Source: Planctomyces sp. (lineage in GTDB: Bacteria; Planctomycetota; Planctomycetia; Planctomycetales; Planctomycetaceae). Taken from it: a stretch of 64,000 bases of DNA. The stretch lies in NCBI GenBank assembly GCA_019636235.1, contig JAHBXW010000003.1, forward strand, positions 374,001-438,000. The letters run 5' to 3'. Numbering within the stretch: the first letter of the stretch is position 1; the number at the start of each line of letters is the position of its first letter. The notes beneath the pieces are model-generated. The model did no database searches and was not told the DNA's origin. It was given only the letters and a program-made list of their open reading frames with translations. The position numbers and the translations under genes were made by a program. This document shows positions 36,430-47,803 of this stretch, one piece after another.

Positions 36430-38604
36430 ATGCGTGTCCGGCCGACCGCCGCCTGGCGAATCCTTTGCATCGGCTGCCTTGGACTTGGGGCCAGCGTGAC
36501 TCCGGGAGTCGCCCAGGAAGCGCCGCCGCAACGTCCTGACGGCGCGACGCTGCAGATTGGCGCTTCGCGATTCCGTCACCGGCACGAATCCGGACAAGCG
36601 GCGATTTCGCCCGATCACTCAGTCGTGGCCTCCGCCTCGCTGAGGTTCGGGCCGGCGGCCTCGCGCGACGACGGCCGTACAGGCGTCGTCGAGTTCTGGA
36701 ACGCGGCCACGGGCGAGCGCATCGCCCAGCGGCCCGGCCGCAAAGTCGCCTTTTCTTCCGATAATCGCAGCGTCGCGATCCTCGATCTCGACGCCATCCG
36801 CATTTACGACTGGCCGGGACTTCCCGAGTCGCCCCGTGCGGAGTGGAGCCGCCAGCGACAGGACCTCCTCGACTTTGCGCTGTCGCCCGACGGCGAAACC
36901 GTCGTCGCCGTCATCTGCGTCCCGGGAGACGATCTGGCGGACACCGACGACCGCCCCGCCTCGACCTGGAAAGGGCGGCGAATCGTCGCCTGGGACGCAC
37001 GACGGCAGCAATTGCTCTGGGAAGCGGAACCTCCACTGGGAGGCCGCCAGATCTCGGACCATCAGTACTGGGTCAGCGAGCCGGACAAGGCCCGGGCGCT
37101 GGCCTTCAACTCGCATGGATCGCAAGTCGCCGTCGCGCTTTCCCAACCCGATCTGCTGCTCCTCCTGGATGCCGCGGACGGTCGACTCGTGCATCAACTC
37201 AGCGACGAGGGGTGGCGATTCGCGCTGTGGTTCAGCCCGGATGGCTCGACGCTGTCATCAGCCCGCAGGGACCTGAATCGTCCGAACTTCCGACACTCCG
37301 CGTTCGTTCGCGCGGGCCTCGAATCCTGGGACGTCGCGGATGGCCGTCAGATCGCACAGCAGGAGATTCCCGAAGTTCTGTTCAACTGGCGGGCCATCGC
37401 ACACTCCCCGGATGGACGTCGCCTCGCGATCGCCGCCCGACACGACAGCGGGGGCGTCCTGGGACTGCTGAACGTCGAGACCCAGGAATTGGAATGGCGG
37501 CAGCCCATGCCCGGAATCCCACGGGAGGACCTCGCCTGGCCCCTGCCCCTCCTGAGCTGGTCCACTGACGGGCGCAGCATCGCCGCCTCGCTGGGCGGAT
37601 TCGTGCGGTGGCTGGATGCGGATCACGGCCGCGAAACGCGAGGCGAGAGCGAACGTCTTCCCGACCTGACGCGCATGACGGCGTCCCCGGATGGCCGCTG
37701 GCTGGCGGTGGGCGTCGCCGCGGCCGGCGACGTGCAGGCGCATGTTCGGCGGTTCGATTTGATCAGGGGTGTCGAACTGTCCCGCTACGAGCCCGGATTT
37801 CCGGAGAACGTACTGGCGCTGGCCGTGTCGCCCGACTCAAAGTGGCTCGCGGCCTGCGATTCGACCGGGCGCGTCCGAGTCTGGGAGGCGGAGACGGCCC
37901 GTCCGGTCCGCGAGTTCGATTTTGAGAATGACCTGCAGTCGTACCTGTCCGGCGTCTCGCGCCCCACTCGGCGGCAGGCGCTGGCCTTTTCGCCGGACGG
38001 TCGCTGGCTGGCCGTGTGCTCTGCCGCCCGGATGTTTCTGCTCGACTCGCAGAACGGATGGCATGAAGGTCCGGATGTGGACATCGGATATGATCATGGC
38101 GCTTTGAACGCGGGCCTGTTCCTGCCCACGCGCTCTCTGTTCGTCGCCGCACGACATCGTCGGGTCCGGGCGATCGCCCTGGTCAACGGCCGTCTCCGGC
38201 TCGAACACGAGATTGAACTCGAAAACGTGATCCGCGCCGCCGCCGTTTCGCCGGATGGCACGACGCTGGCGCTGATCGTCAACCCCCGGAACTTCGCCGA
38301 CGTCGATTCGCCCACCCGTCTCGTGACGTTCAACACCAGGGACTGGACACGTCTCGACGACATCGAGCTGCCTGAGTCCGCGCGAATCAACGAGCTGACG
38401 TATCTGTCCGACACGCTCCTCGCCTGCGGCGAAAACGATGGGCGAATCACGTGGCGGGACGCGTCGACCGGCCGAATCCTGCGGACCCGGCAGGCGCACG
38501 CCGATTCCAATCTTCAAATCCTGCGGCTGCCGGAGTCGCAGCGGATGGCTACGCTGGGACGGACGCTGTTGCTGTGGAACGAGATCGAGCCGCGGAGTCC
38601 GTGA
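36430..38604 (+). CDS. Exported WD40-repeat protein
   Basis: This is a 724-residue secreted or periplasmic beta-propeller protein. The signal peptide (ILCIGCLGLGASVTPGVAQE) is followed by repeated WD40-type blades with the SPDGRWLA pattern: SPDHSVVAS, SPDGETVVA, SPDGRRLAIA, SPDGRWLAVGVAAAGD, SPDSKWLAACDSTGRVRVWE, SPDGRWLAVCSAARMFLLD and SPDGTTLALIV. The number of blades suggests one or two propellers. No enzymatic domain is visible, so it probably binds protein or polymer. GGGAG lies 8 bases before the ATG. A strong promoter for rpsL begins 64 bases after its stop. Confidence 0.82.
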   Translation: MRVRPTAAWRILCIGCLGLGASVTPGVAQEAPPQRPDGATLQIGASRFRHRHESGQAAISPDHSVVASASLRFGPAASRDDGRTGVVEFWNAATGERIAQRPGRKVAFSSDNRSVAILDLDAIRIYDWPGLPESPRAEWSRQRQDLLDFALSPDGETVVAVICVPGDDLADTDDRPASTWKGRRIVAWDARRQQLLWEAEPPLGGRQISDHQYWVSEPDKARALAFNSHGSQVAVALSQPDLLLLLDAADGRLVHQLSDEGWRFALWFSPDGSTLSSARRDLNRPNFRHSAFVRAGLESWDVADGRQIAQQEIPEVLFNWRAIAHSPDGRRLAIAARHDSGGVLGLLNVETQELEWRQPMPGIPREDLAWPLPLLSWSTDGRSIAASLGGFVRWLDADHGRETRGESERLPDLTRMTASPDGRWLAVGVAAAGDVQAHVRRFDLIRGVELSRYEPGFPENVLALAVSPDSKWLAACDSTGRVRVWEAETARPVREFDFENDLQSYLSGVSRPTRRQALAFSPDGRWLAVCSAARMFLLDSQNGWHEGPDVDIGYDHGALNAGLFLPTRSLFVAARHRRVRAIALVNGRLRLEHEIELENVIRAAAVSPDGTTLALIVNPRNFADVDSPTRLVTFNTRDWTRLDDIELPESARINELTYLSDTLLACGENDGRITWRDASTGRILRTRQAHADSNLQILRLPESQRMATLGRTLLLWNEIEPRSP

Positions 38605-38668
38605 TTCGCCGCTCGCGGCCAGCGGCTGGCGACAGCGGCCACGCCCGGAAAATGCGGTTGGCGGGTGC

Positions 38669-38697
38669 TTGACGCACCGGGAAGGGACCGCTACCCT
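38669..38697 (+). promoter_or_regulatory. Promoter of the str cluster (rpsL-rpsG-fusA)
   Basis: TTGACG and TACCCT are separated by 17 bases, close to the sigma-70 consensus at the -35 and fair at the -10. It lies about 50 bases before the rpsL start, the right distance for a ribosomal-protein operon leader. Confidence 0.6.
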
Positions 38698-38747
38698 GCC
38701 GCATTCCCCAAATCGTTTTGAGAGAACGCATAGCGTCCGTCGAAGAT

Positions 38748-39119
38748 ATGCCGACGATCAATCAGTTGATCCGCAAACCGCGGAAAAAGCAGTCCTCGAA
38801 GACGAAAACGCCCCTGCTGGAGGGGTGTCCCGCGAAGCGCGGCGTCTGTCTGCAGGTCCGCACGATGACACCGAAGAAGCCGAACTCGGCTCTGCGGAAG
38901 ATCGCACGTGTGCGCCTGTCGAATGGCAAGGAACTGACGGCCTACGTCCCTGGCGAGGGGCACAATCTGCAGGAGCACTCGATCGTACTCGTGCGGGGCG
39001 GCCGTGTTCGCGACCTTCCCGGCGTGCGATACAAGATCGTCCGCGGCGTGCTGGACACGCTCGGCGTGCAGAACCGCAAGCAGGCTCGCAGCCGCTACGG
39101 CGCCAAGCGGCCGAAGTAA
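38748..39119 (+). CDS. rpsL: 30S ribosomal protein uS12
   Basis: S12 sits at the decoding centre of the small ribosomal subunit and shapes accuracy. The 123-residue product has the canonical [14 protein letters not shown] start, [21 protein letters not shown] and [14 protein letters not shown]. Lys43 (TPKK) is conserved. Position 88, counting the initiator Met, is Arg in [13 protein letters not shown]. coli and most bacteria have Lys there, and Lys-to-Arg at this site is a known streptomycin-resistance change. The ATG at 38748 is the family start; the open frame back to 38718 is not. rpsG follows after 83 bases. Confidence 0.98.
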   Translation: MPTINQLIRKPRKKQSSKTKTPLLEGCPAKRGVCLQVRTMTPKKPNSALRKIARVRLSNGKELTAYVPGEGHNLQEHSIVLVRGGRVRDLPGVRYKIVRGVLDTLGVQNRKQARSRYGAKRPK

Positions 39120-39202
39120 CAGTCTCACTGCAGTCGGGTCCGGCCGCGCGGGTGCGGTCGTGCTGATTCCTTCCGAATTCCGTTTCCGCTGATTTTCAGG
39201 CC

Positions 39203-39676
39203 ATGGCAAAGAGTTTCACCGCAAGTGCGAAGCAGCTTAAACCGGACCCCCGGTACGGTTCCGAGCTGGCTTCGAAATTCATCAACTGCATGATGCGCGA
39301 TGGCAAAAAGGGCATCGCCATGCAGCAGTTCTACCAGGCCATGGACATCATCAAGAGCAAGGTTCCGGACCAGGAACCGATCGCGGTGTTCCTGGCGGCG
39401 ATCGACAACGTCAAGCCGGGCATCGAGGTGCGGTCGAAGCGCGTCGGCGGCGCCACGTACCAGGTGCCGACGCAGGTGAATTCCAAGCGTCAGCGCACGC
39501 TGGCGATCCGCTGGATCCTGCTGGCCGCCCGCAGCCGCAAGGGCCGGGGCATCGCCCAGTCCCTGGCGGACGAGCTGTCCTCCGCCGCCAAGCGGGAGGG
39601 CGCCGCCGTCACGACCCGCGAGAACGTGCACAAGATGGCCGACGCAAACAAGGCCTTCGCCCACTTCGCGTACTGA
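39203..39676 (+). CDS. rpsG: 30S ribosomal protein uS7
   Basis: S7 organises the 3' major domain of 16S rRNA and lines the tRNA exit site. The 157-residue product has the S7 pattern: [30 protein letters not shown]-like [49 protein letters not shown] and [18 protein letters not shown]. Length matches the family. It follows rpsL as in the standard str operon, and a strong terminator comes 22 bases after its stop, before fusA. Confidence 0.97.
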   Translation: MAKSFTASAKQLKPDPRYGSELASKFINCMMRDGKKGIAMQQFYQAMDIIKSKVPDQEPIAVFLAAIDNVKPGIEVRSKRVGGATYQVPTQVNSKRQRTLAIRWILLAARSRKGRGIAQSLADELSSAAKREGAAVTTRENVHKMADANKAFAHFAY

Positions 39677-39697
39677 GCCGACGGCTTCGAAACGTGC

Positions 39698-39727
39698 AGC
39701 CCGCGGACCTTTCCGTGGGCTTTTTTT
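39698..39727 (+). terminator. Intrinsic terminator after rpsG
   Basis: AGCCCGCGG pairs with CCGTGGGCT (one G-U pair) around a 6-base loop and is followed by seven T residues. It separates rpsL-rpsG from fusA, so fusA may need read-through or its own promoter. Confidence 0.85.
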
Positions 39728-39832
39728 CCATCATGCGGACGTCCGGCGACGGACGGCAGGTGATGTTCGGGAGCCTCCGCGCAGCGGTTGTGCCGGGCCG
39801 GGTCCGCCTGCCCCGCTGACCGAGTCCCTCCC

Positions 39833-41908
<2,076 letters not shown>

Positions 41909-41938
41909 CAGCCGATGCGTGTTGTGGCCGGCGGGGCG

Positions 41939-42838
41939 TCAGCGCGCGGCCGTGCTGGCCTTGGCGGGCTCCGCGTCGTCTTCGCCGCGCAACGCGGGAC
42001 GGATCGACATGCGGGCCTTGAGTCCATCGCGCAGCAGGTTGTCGACGTTTTCCACCTCGGCCACGATGCGGACTGTTTCCGTCACCGGTTGGACGACGAC
42101 GTCCACGAGGATGACTTTGCCCGCGCAGGGCGGGACGACGATCCCGGCGGAGGCCAGTTCCGGGGCGTCAAGCTGGACTGTCACGGCGGCGCCGCGGCGA
42201 ATCCGCCACAGGTCCACGACGCGGCCATAACCTTCGACCTGGACGCGGTCCGTGTTCACGAGTTCGGCGACGGGCTCGCCGTTGACGACCGACTCTCCGG
42301 GCCGCTTCAACACGCGCGTCACCGTCCCGGCGAACGGCGCCCGGATGCGGTAGCCTTCCAGCGTGGTGCGGGCCTGCTGGGCTTCGAGTTCGGCCAGTTG
42401 CTGCTGCAGTGAGGCCTGCTCGCGGGAGAACTTCGCGCGCTCCAGTTCAAGCCGGGCGCGGTTGTACTCCTTCTCGAACGACGCCTCCTGATCCTTGAGC
42501 TTGATGTACCGTTCGAATTCGACGCGGGACGCGTCTTCGAACGCGGCGCTCCAGCGGATGTCGACGTCGGCCTTCGCCCGCGCTTCGGCGACGTTCATCG
42601 TGGCGACCGCCAGGTCGTCCTTCAGCGACAGCAGCTGCTCGTCCTCAGCGACCTCGTCGCCCACGGCAATGTCGATGCTGCGGACAATGCCCTCCCGCTC
42701 TGCCGCGACCATGGCCCGATCAACGACTCGGATCATGCACTTCTCGATGACGACCGTCGCCGCGGACTGAGGTTCCTCAGCCCAGACCGAGGCCGCCACG
42801 GCCAGCCCACACATGCCCGCCAGCAGAATTCTGGACAT
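41939..42838 (-). CDS. HlyD-like periplasmic adaptor protein
   Basis: This is a 299-residue exported protein of the membrane-fusion (adaptor) family of efflux pumps. A signal peptide (RILLAGMCGLAVAASVWAEE) leads to a lipoyl half-motif (VAAEREGIVRSIDIAVGDEV), a coiled-coil hairpin (ERYIKLKDQEASFEKEYNRA and the EREQASLQQQL-like stretch), the second lipoyl half (RIRAPFAGTVTRVLKRPGES) and a beta-barrel. It is short for an adaptor, and no pump permease or outer-membrane factor is adjacent. The ATG at 42838 sits before the signal peptide; the longer frame to 43006 would overlap the upstream ispD stop. Confidence 0.82.
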   Translation of the reverse strand: MSRILLAGMCGLAVAASVWAEEPQSAATVVIEKCMIRVVDRAMVAAEREGIVRSIDIAVGDEVAEDEQLLSLKDDLAVATMNVAEARAKADVDIRWSAAFEDASRVEFERYIKLKDQEASFEKEYNRARLELERAKFSREQASLQQQLAELEAQQARTTLEGYRIRAPFAGTVTRVLKRPGESVVNGEPVAELVNTDRVQVEGYGRVVDLWRIRRGAAVTVQLDAPELASAGIVVPPCAGKVILVDVVVQPVTETVRIVAEVENVDNLLRDGLKARMSIRPALRGEDDAEPAKASTAAR

Positions 42839-43002
42839 TCCCCGGATCGCTCCCATTCGACGCAACTTCGTCCTCCGCGAGGCAGACCGCGCGGAGTTCC
42901 CGGCCCTCGTGTGGATTGTCATCCGCACCGGGGCCGACAACAACGGGACGCCGCCGGTCGGCGGTCGTTTTCCATCATCACCGGTCCGATTGTAACGCGC
43001 GG

Positions 43003-43740
43003 TCACAGAAAGCGTTCATCCGCAAAGGGATGCAGCGCGCCCAGCGTCTTCTCCCGGGGCAGCGCGTCGACCAGCGCTTCCGCCATGCGGAAGTCCTCGC
43101 GGGTGGTGATCTTCAAGTTCAGCGGCGAGCCCTCGACAATCGCCACCGAGCGGCCGGTCCGCTCCAGCAGCTGCGCCTCATCCGTGGCCTGAAAGTCCCC
43201 CCGCTTGGCGAAAGCCTCCAGCAGCCAGTCGCGACGGGCGACCTGCGGCGTCTGGGCGGCCCAGAGCCCCTCGCGGGGCACCGTCTCTTCAATCCGCTTG
43301 TCGCGCGACACGCGCTTCACCGTGCTGGAGATCGGCACGGCCGGTATGGCCGCGCCGTGGGCGATGGCGGCATCGAACACATCCGCGATCCAGGCTTTGA
43401 CGATCAGCGGCCGGGCGGCGTCATGCACGGCGACGAACTCGACGTCCGCGCGGACCCGGGCGAGCGCGTTCTGGACGGACTCGGCCCTCGAAGCTCCGCC
43501 CGCCACGATCTCCACGTTCATGAACGCCAGGTTGGCCCGGAACTTCTCCCGAAAGAACTCGATCTCGTCGGACGGCAGGACAATCAGCGTCTGGACCACG
43601 TCATCCCGGCTGAGAAACAGCTCGACCGCCCGCACCCACACGGGCCGGCCTTTCAGCTCGATGAAGGGCTTCTTGCGGCGCGGATCGCCGAACCGGGAGC
43701 TGCTGCCGGCGGCGGGGAGAATGACGGCGAACGTGGGCAT
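43003..43740 (-). CDS. ispD: 2-C-methyl-D-erythritol 4-phosphate cytidylyltransferase
   Basis: IspD activates methylerythritol phosphate with CTP in the non-mevalonate isoprenoid pathway. The 245-residue product has the nucleotide-binding start ILPAAGSSSRFGDPRRKKPF, AGGASRAESVQNAL, VAVHDAARPLI and the C-terminal PLNLKITTREDFRMAEAL. The adaptor gene lies downstream; ispF is not adjacent. Confidence 0.95.
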   Translation of the reverse strand: MPTFAVILPAAGSSSRFGDPRRKKPFIELKGRPVWVRAVELFLSRDDVVQTLIVLPSDEIEFFREKFRANLAFMNVEIVAGGASRAESVQNALARVRADVEFVAVHDAARPLIVKAWIADVFDAAIAHGAAIPAVPISSTVKRVSRDKRIEETVPREGLWAAQTPQVARRDWLLEAFAKRGDFQATDEAQLLERTGRSVAIVEGSPLNLKITTREDFRMAEALVDALPREKTLGALHPFADERFL

Positions 43741-43953
43741 GATCGGTTCCTGCGGTGCGGGTCGTCGCCGATCATCCTTGAACGCCGCCGCGGGGACAAT
43801 CGCCGCATTGCGTCTCGCGCGTCAGGAGGCGTCGGCGTTGCTCCCAAGCAGGAAATCCGGCAGTCTTGACGTCCGATCCAACGCGTGTCCCGTCCGCGGC
43901 GTATCGACGGAGGACGGGCGGTTATTCACAGGGCTTCCAGGAGACGGGTTTCC

Positions 43954-44982
43954 ATGCGGATTTCGCACCTGCTCGCGGTCGCGGCAACGCTGTCGGCCAT
44001 CGCGCTCACGGCCATCTGGTGGGGCGTGGACCAGCGTGGCCGGGACGACCTGGTCGTGTATTGCGCGCATGACCTGATCTATGCGGAATCAGTCATCAAC
44101 GACTTCCGGGACAAGACCGGAATTTCCGTGGCCGTCCTGGGAGATACCGAGGCCGCGAAGTCGCTGGGACTCGTCGAGCGGCTGATGCGGGAGCGCGGCA
44201 ACCCGCATTGCGACGTCTTCTGGAACAACGAACCGCTGGCGACGCTGACGCTGGCCCGCGAGGGTCTGCTGCAGCCCTACCAGGGCCCGGAAGCGGCCGA
44301 GCGTCCCGCCGAGTTCCGGGGGGCGGACGGCGCCTGGGCCGGCTTCGGCGTACGGTTCCGCGTCTGGATCGTGAACACCGACGCCATGCCGGCGACGGAG
44401 GCCGCCATCGACGAGCGGCTGGCGGCTGACGACCTGTCGAAACTGGCTGTCGCGGAGCCGCTGTACGGCACAACGCTGACGCATTACAGCCTGCTGTGGA
44501 ATCTGTGGGGGCCGGAGCGGCTGCAGGAGTGGCATCGTTCCCTCAAATCGCGGGGCTGCCATTTCGTGAAGGGCAATGGCGCTGTGAAGGACCTGGTGGC
44601 GTCCGGCGTCTGCGACTTCGGTCTGACGGACACTGATGATGCGCTCGTGGCGCTCGACGCCGGAGCGCCCGTCGCGATGCTGCCGGTGCGCGTCGACGGT
44701 CGGACGATCGCAATCGCCAACACGGCGTCGATTGTCCGCGGGACAAAGCGGCTGTCGGACGCGGAGCGGCTGGTCGACCATCTGCTGTCAGCGGAGACGG
44801 AGATTCGGCTGGCGAACTCGGGATCGGGCCAGGCGCCGGTGCATTTTGGCGTGGACGCCTCCCGTCTGCCGGAAAACGTCGCCATGATGCAGGAGTGGAC
44901 GACGCAGGGCGCGTCGCTGGCCGGGCTGGACCAGGCCCGCGACGCCTGCCTGGCCTGGCTGCAGAAGGAATTCGCTCCGTGA
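43954..44982 (+). CDS. ABC transporter substrate-binding protein (iron-type)
   Basis: This is a 342-residue periplasmic or membrane-anchored binding protein of the extracellular solute-binding family. A hydrophobic N-terminus (LLAVAATLSAIALTAIWWG) precedes VVYCAHDLIYAESVINDFRD, CDVFWNNEPLATL and AVAEPLYGTTLTHYSLLW, a pattern resembling AfuA/FbpA iron-binding proteins. The ligand is inferred from this likeness. AGGAGA lies 10 bases before the ATG at 43954. Its TGA stop overlaps the permease GTG start (GTGA), so the two are translationally coupled. Confidence 0.85.
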   Translation: MRISHLLAVAATLSAIALTAIWWGVDQRGRDDLVVYCAHDLIYAESVINDFRDKTGISVAVLGDTEAAKSLGLVERLMRERGNPHCDVFWNNEPLATLTLAREGLLQPYQGPEAAERPAEFRGADGAWAGFGVRFRVWIVNTDAMPATEAAIDERLAADDLSKLAVAEPLYGTTLTHYSLLWNLWGPERLQEWHRSLKSRGCHFVKGNGAVKDLVASGVCDFGLTDTDDALVALDAGAPVAMLPVRVDGRTIAIANTASIVRGTKRLSDAERLVDHLLSAETEIRLANSGSGQAPVHFGVDASRLPENVAMMQEWTTQGASLAGLDQARDACLAWLQKEFAP

Positions 44983-46490
44983 CCTATGCCGAAGCTCTCG
45001 CCGCGTCCGTCGTACGCAGCGTGAGCGTGGTCCTTCTGGGACTGGCGGCGGCGGAAGTGCTGGCGGAGTGGGTGCGGCGTTCTCCGTCGCCTGGAGCGCG
45101 GCGAATGCGGCTGGCCTGTCTGGCGCTTCCCTTCCTGACGCCCAACCTGGTCGTTGGCTTCGGATACCGCGGCGTCTCGCTGACGCTGTTGAATCAGCCG
45201 CTGTGGAACGAGCTGCTGTACTTCGCGCTGGTCAGCTTCGAACTGGCGCCGGCGGCGGCCTGGCTGCTGCTGTTCGCCTCCCCCCCGGCGGTCTCGGCGG
45301 AAGGGCTCGCCTGCGCCCGGCTCGTGCGCTGCGAACGGGGCCTCGGCTGGAGACACTGGCTGGACCTGTGGCGGCGGGGGCCGGCGTCGCAGCGATTCGC
45401 CCCGGCAGCGCTGCTGTTTCTGCTGTCGTTTCAGGAACCCGAGCTGGCCTCGCTGATGCAGGTCCGCAGCTGGACCGAGCGGGTCTTCACCGATCACACG
45501 CGCGGTCTGCCCGCCGTCGAAACGATCCGGCTCGTGCTGTGGCCCGTGCTGATCCAGTTGGCGTGGCTGTGGCCGCTGCTCAGGCAACTGCGGTCTGCGC
45601 GGGCGTGGAACCTGTCCGAAGGCGCGCGCGGGGCGGCGGCGATGGCCTGCATTCGAACGCTGCGCGGCCGCACAGTGTCGATTCTGGCGATGTTCTGGAC
45701 GTCGCTGTCGATCGCGTTTGTCCTGATCGCCCCCGGCGTGCATCTCGTGCGAAGCATCTGGCATTCGGGCCGCACAATCGCCCTGCAGCCGATGTGGATC
45801 CGCGAACTGGGAGACGGGCTGCTGCTGGCCGTCACCTGCGGCGGGCTGGCGTGGTGCGGGGCGGCGCTGGCGGCGGCGCAGTGGTCGGCGGCGCGGCGCC
45901 CTGTCGGCGGCTCCGGCATGCGCAGCGAGGGGCTGTCGCTGCTGCTCATCATGTCGATGATTCCCGGACTGATGGGCTCGCTGGCGATCGGTCTGCTGAC
46001 GTCGGCGACATTTCAGACGCTGCTGCCGGGTCTGGCCTATACGCCCCTGCCGCTGGTCCTGGCGGAGCTGATCTGGGTCTGGCCGCGCGCGGTCGTGGTC
46101 CAGCGGGCGCTGCAGTCGCGGCAGCGTATCGCAAGGCGCATGCTGGCCCTGCTGGAGACGTCGCCGTTGAAGCAGCAGCAGGTATCGGCGATCCGGTTGT
46201 GGTGGCGAGTCTTCGGGCAGGCGGGGGCGGGCGGGCTGTTGCTGGTGGCCTGGTGGACGTACCTCGAGCTGATGCTGCCGACGCTGCTGTCGCTGCCCGG
46301 GTTTCAGCCCGCGCCGATGCTGCTGTACAACCATCTGCATTACGGGCAACTGGCGGCGCTGGGGGTCAAGCTGGCGCTGATTCTCGCGATTCCGGCGATT
46401 CTGGCGGCCGTCGTGGGTTTGGGGCTGCGGGCTGTGGGGCGGACGCTCGCACGCCAGCCAGCGGGAATTCCCCGGAATCCTGGTGAATGA
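44979..46490 (+). CDS. ABC transporter permease (fused, iron-type)
   Basis: This is a 503-residue inner-membrane protein with about eleven hydrophobic segments arranged as two halves, as in FbpB-like permeases that fuse two copies of the membrane domain. Segments include LACLALPFLTPNLVVGFGY, LAPAAAWLLLFASPP, SLSIAFVLIAPGVHLV and ALGVKLALILAIPAILAAVV. It starts with a GTG overlapping the binding-protein stop codon. No ATP-binding subunit lies in the operon or elsewhere in this window, so the transporter must borrow one. Confidence 0.85.
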   Translation: MTYAEALAASVVRSVSVVLLGLAAAEVLAEWVRRSPSPGARRMRLACLALPFLTPNLVVGFGYRGVSLTLLNQPLWNELLYFALVSFELAPAAAWLLLFASPPAVSAEGLACARLVRCERGLGWRHWLDLWRRGPASQRFAPAALLFLLSFQEPELASLMQVRSWTERVFTDHTRGLPAVETIRLVLWPVLIQLAWLWPLLRQLRSARAWNLSEGARGAAAMACIRTLRGRTVSILAMFWTSLSIAFVLIAPGVHLVRSIWHSGRTIALQPMWIRELGDGLLLAVTCGGLAWCGAALAAAQWSAARRPVGGSGMRSEGLSLLLIMSMIPGLMGSLAIGLLTSATFQTLLPGLAYTPLPLVLAELIWVWPRAVVVQRALQSRQRIARRMLALLETSPLKQQQVSAIRLWWRVFGQAGAGGLLLVAWWTYLELMLPTLLSLPGFQPAPMLLYNHLHYGQLAALGVKLALILAIPAILAAVVGLGLRAVGRTLARQPAGIPRNPGE

Positions 46491-46594
46491 CGCCCGCCGG
46501 ATGCGGGTGTTGGACCGTGGGCGGACGGCGGCTGCGGCGTATGATCCCGCGACGCTGCTCCTATCCCGCATCCACACCCGACTGACTGACCGAC

Positions 46595-46945
46595 ATGCCC
46601 GGAACCATCGACTGGTACTACCACCGCAAAGGCTGCAACACGTGCTCCCGGATGGACGAATTCCTTGCGCTGCGGGGCTACGCCGCCGCGGAAATCGTGA
46701 ACGCGTCCAAACAGCCGATCCTGCCCCCCGAAGCGTTGCGGATCGCGCAGGGCGTCGATCGCATCCTCGCCGCGAAGGGCAAAAAGATCGTTGAGCTGAA
46801 CGTGAAACGGGACGGCGTCACCAGCGAGGACGTCGCCGCGAACCTGATCGGCCCTTCGGGCAAGCTGCGGGCGCCGACGGTCCGCCGCGGACGCACGCTG
46901 CTGGTCGGCTTTCACCCGGAGTCGTTCGACGAGGCCTTGCCATGA
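46595..46945 (+). CDS. ArsC-family thioredoxin-fold protein
   Basis: This is a 116-residue protein of the ArsC/Spx-like family. The active-site region reads [14 protein letters not shown] with Cys14 and Cys17, and the C-terminal part [20 protein letters not shown] carries the cis-Pro strand (RAPTVRRG) typical of the fold. True arsenate reductases have a particular Arg triad not evident here, so arsenate is not a safe substrate. Its stop overlaps the next gene's start in ATGA, which ties it to the DCC protein. Confidence 0.8.
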   Translation: MPGTIDWYYHRKGCNTCSRMDEFLALRGYAAAEIVNASKQPILPPEALRIAQGVDRILAAKGKKIVELNVKRDGVTSEDVAANLIGPSGKLRAPTVRRGRTLLVGFHPESFDEALP

Positions 46946-47382
46946 CGGCCCCCCCATTGACCAGTTCTCCGGATCGCGCGACGGCAGCCGCGAAATCGCC
47001 GCTGCCGCCGGGGATCGAACTGGAAGTCTTCTTCGACGGCGATTGCCCGCTGTGCCGCCGGGAGATCGCGATGCTGCGCCGGCGCGATCGGCGGGGCGTG
47101 ATCCGGTTCACCAATCTCGCGGCGGCGGAGTTCGATCCCGCGCCGCTGGGCCTGACGCACGACGAGCTGATGGCCGAGATTCGCGGTCGATTGCCGGACG
47201 GGACGATCCTCACCGGGATGGAGGTCTTCCGCCGGCTGTACGCCGCGGCCGGATTCGGATTCCTCGCCCGCCTTACGCGACTGCCGATCGTGCGGCCGCT
47301 GTTCGATGCGGCCTATCGCATCTTCGCGCGAAACCGGCTGCGACTGACGGGCCGGTGCGACGCGGCCTGCCGGGTGCGATAA
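46942..47382 (+). CDS. DCC-family thiol-disulfide oxidoreductase-like protein
   Basis: This is a 146-residue protein of the DUF393/DCC family. The defining motif [20 protein letters not shown] holds Cys35 and Cys38. [26 protein letters not shown] and a C-terminal Arg-rich segment follow. Family members are predicted redox proteins. It starts within the stop of the ArsC-like gene (ATGA) and is followed after 4 bases by a small membrane protein. Confidence 0.85.
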   Translation: MTAPPLTSSPDRATAAAKSPLPPGIELEVFFDGDCPLCRREIAMLRRRDRRGVIRFTNLAAAEFDPAPLGLTHDELMAEIRGRLPDGTILTGMEVFRRLYAAAGFGFLARLTRLPIVRPLFDAAYRIFARNRLRLTGRCDAACRVR

Positions 47383-47386
47383 GGCC

Positions 47387-47803
47387 ATGACGCCTCCCAG
47401 CCATCGATCGACGCCGGTCTGGATGCGGCGCACGCTGTGGGCGGCGGCCATCTACAACCTGGCCTGGGGCGCCTGGGTCGTCGCCGACCCACTGGCGATC
47501 TTCCGCTGGAGCGGAGTCGATCCGCTGCCGAACTATCCGCAGTTGTGGCAGTGCGTGGGGATGATTGTCGGCGTGTACGGCGTGGGGTACGCGCTCGCGG
47601 CCCGCGACCCGCTGACGCACTGGCCGATCGTCGTGGTCGGGCTGCTGGGAAAAGTGCTGGGGCCGATTGGCTTTGTGCAATCGGCGATTGCCGGGACGCT
47701 GCCATGGCCGTTGGGTCTGACGATCGTTACGAACGACCTCGTGTGGTGGTGGCCGTTCGCCGCGATCCTGGCGGCGGCGCGACGGGAGTGTGCAGTATCG
47801 TAG
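47387..47803 (+). CDS. Small four-helix membrane protein
   Basis: This is a 138-residue protein of unknown function with four hydrophobic segments (TLWAAAIYNLAWGAWVVADP, CVGMIVGVYGVGYALAA, WPIVVVGLLGKVLGPIGFV, WWWPFAAILAAA). It is the third gene of a tight ArsC-like/DCC/membrane operon and may support the same redox process. Its TAG stop codon is part of the left terminal repeat of a REPIN-like element, so its last residues may have been changed by that insertion. Confidence 0.7.
   Translation: MTPPSHRSTPVWMRRTLWAAAIYNLAWGAWVVADPLAIFRWSGVDPLPNYPQLWQCVGMIVGVYGVGYALAARDPLTHWPIVVVGLLGKVLGPIGFVQSAIAGTLPWPLGLTIVTNDLVWWWPFAAILAAARRECAVS

Noticed and set aside
43922-43930. Possible DnaA box (TTATTCACA)
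   Set aside because: A single near-match with no others nearby and no dnaA or dnaN; not an origin.
46595-46945. Calling the CNTC protein an arsenate reductase
   Set aside because: Only the general ArsC fold is supported; the arsenate-specific residues and ars neighbours are not seen.
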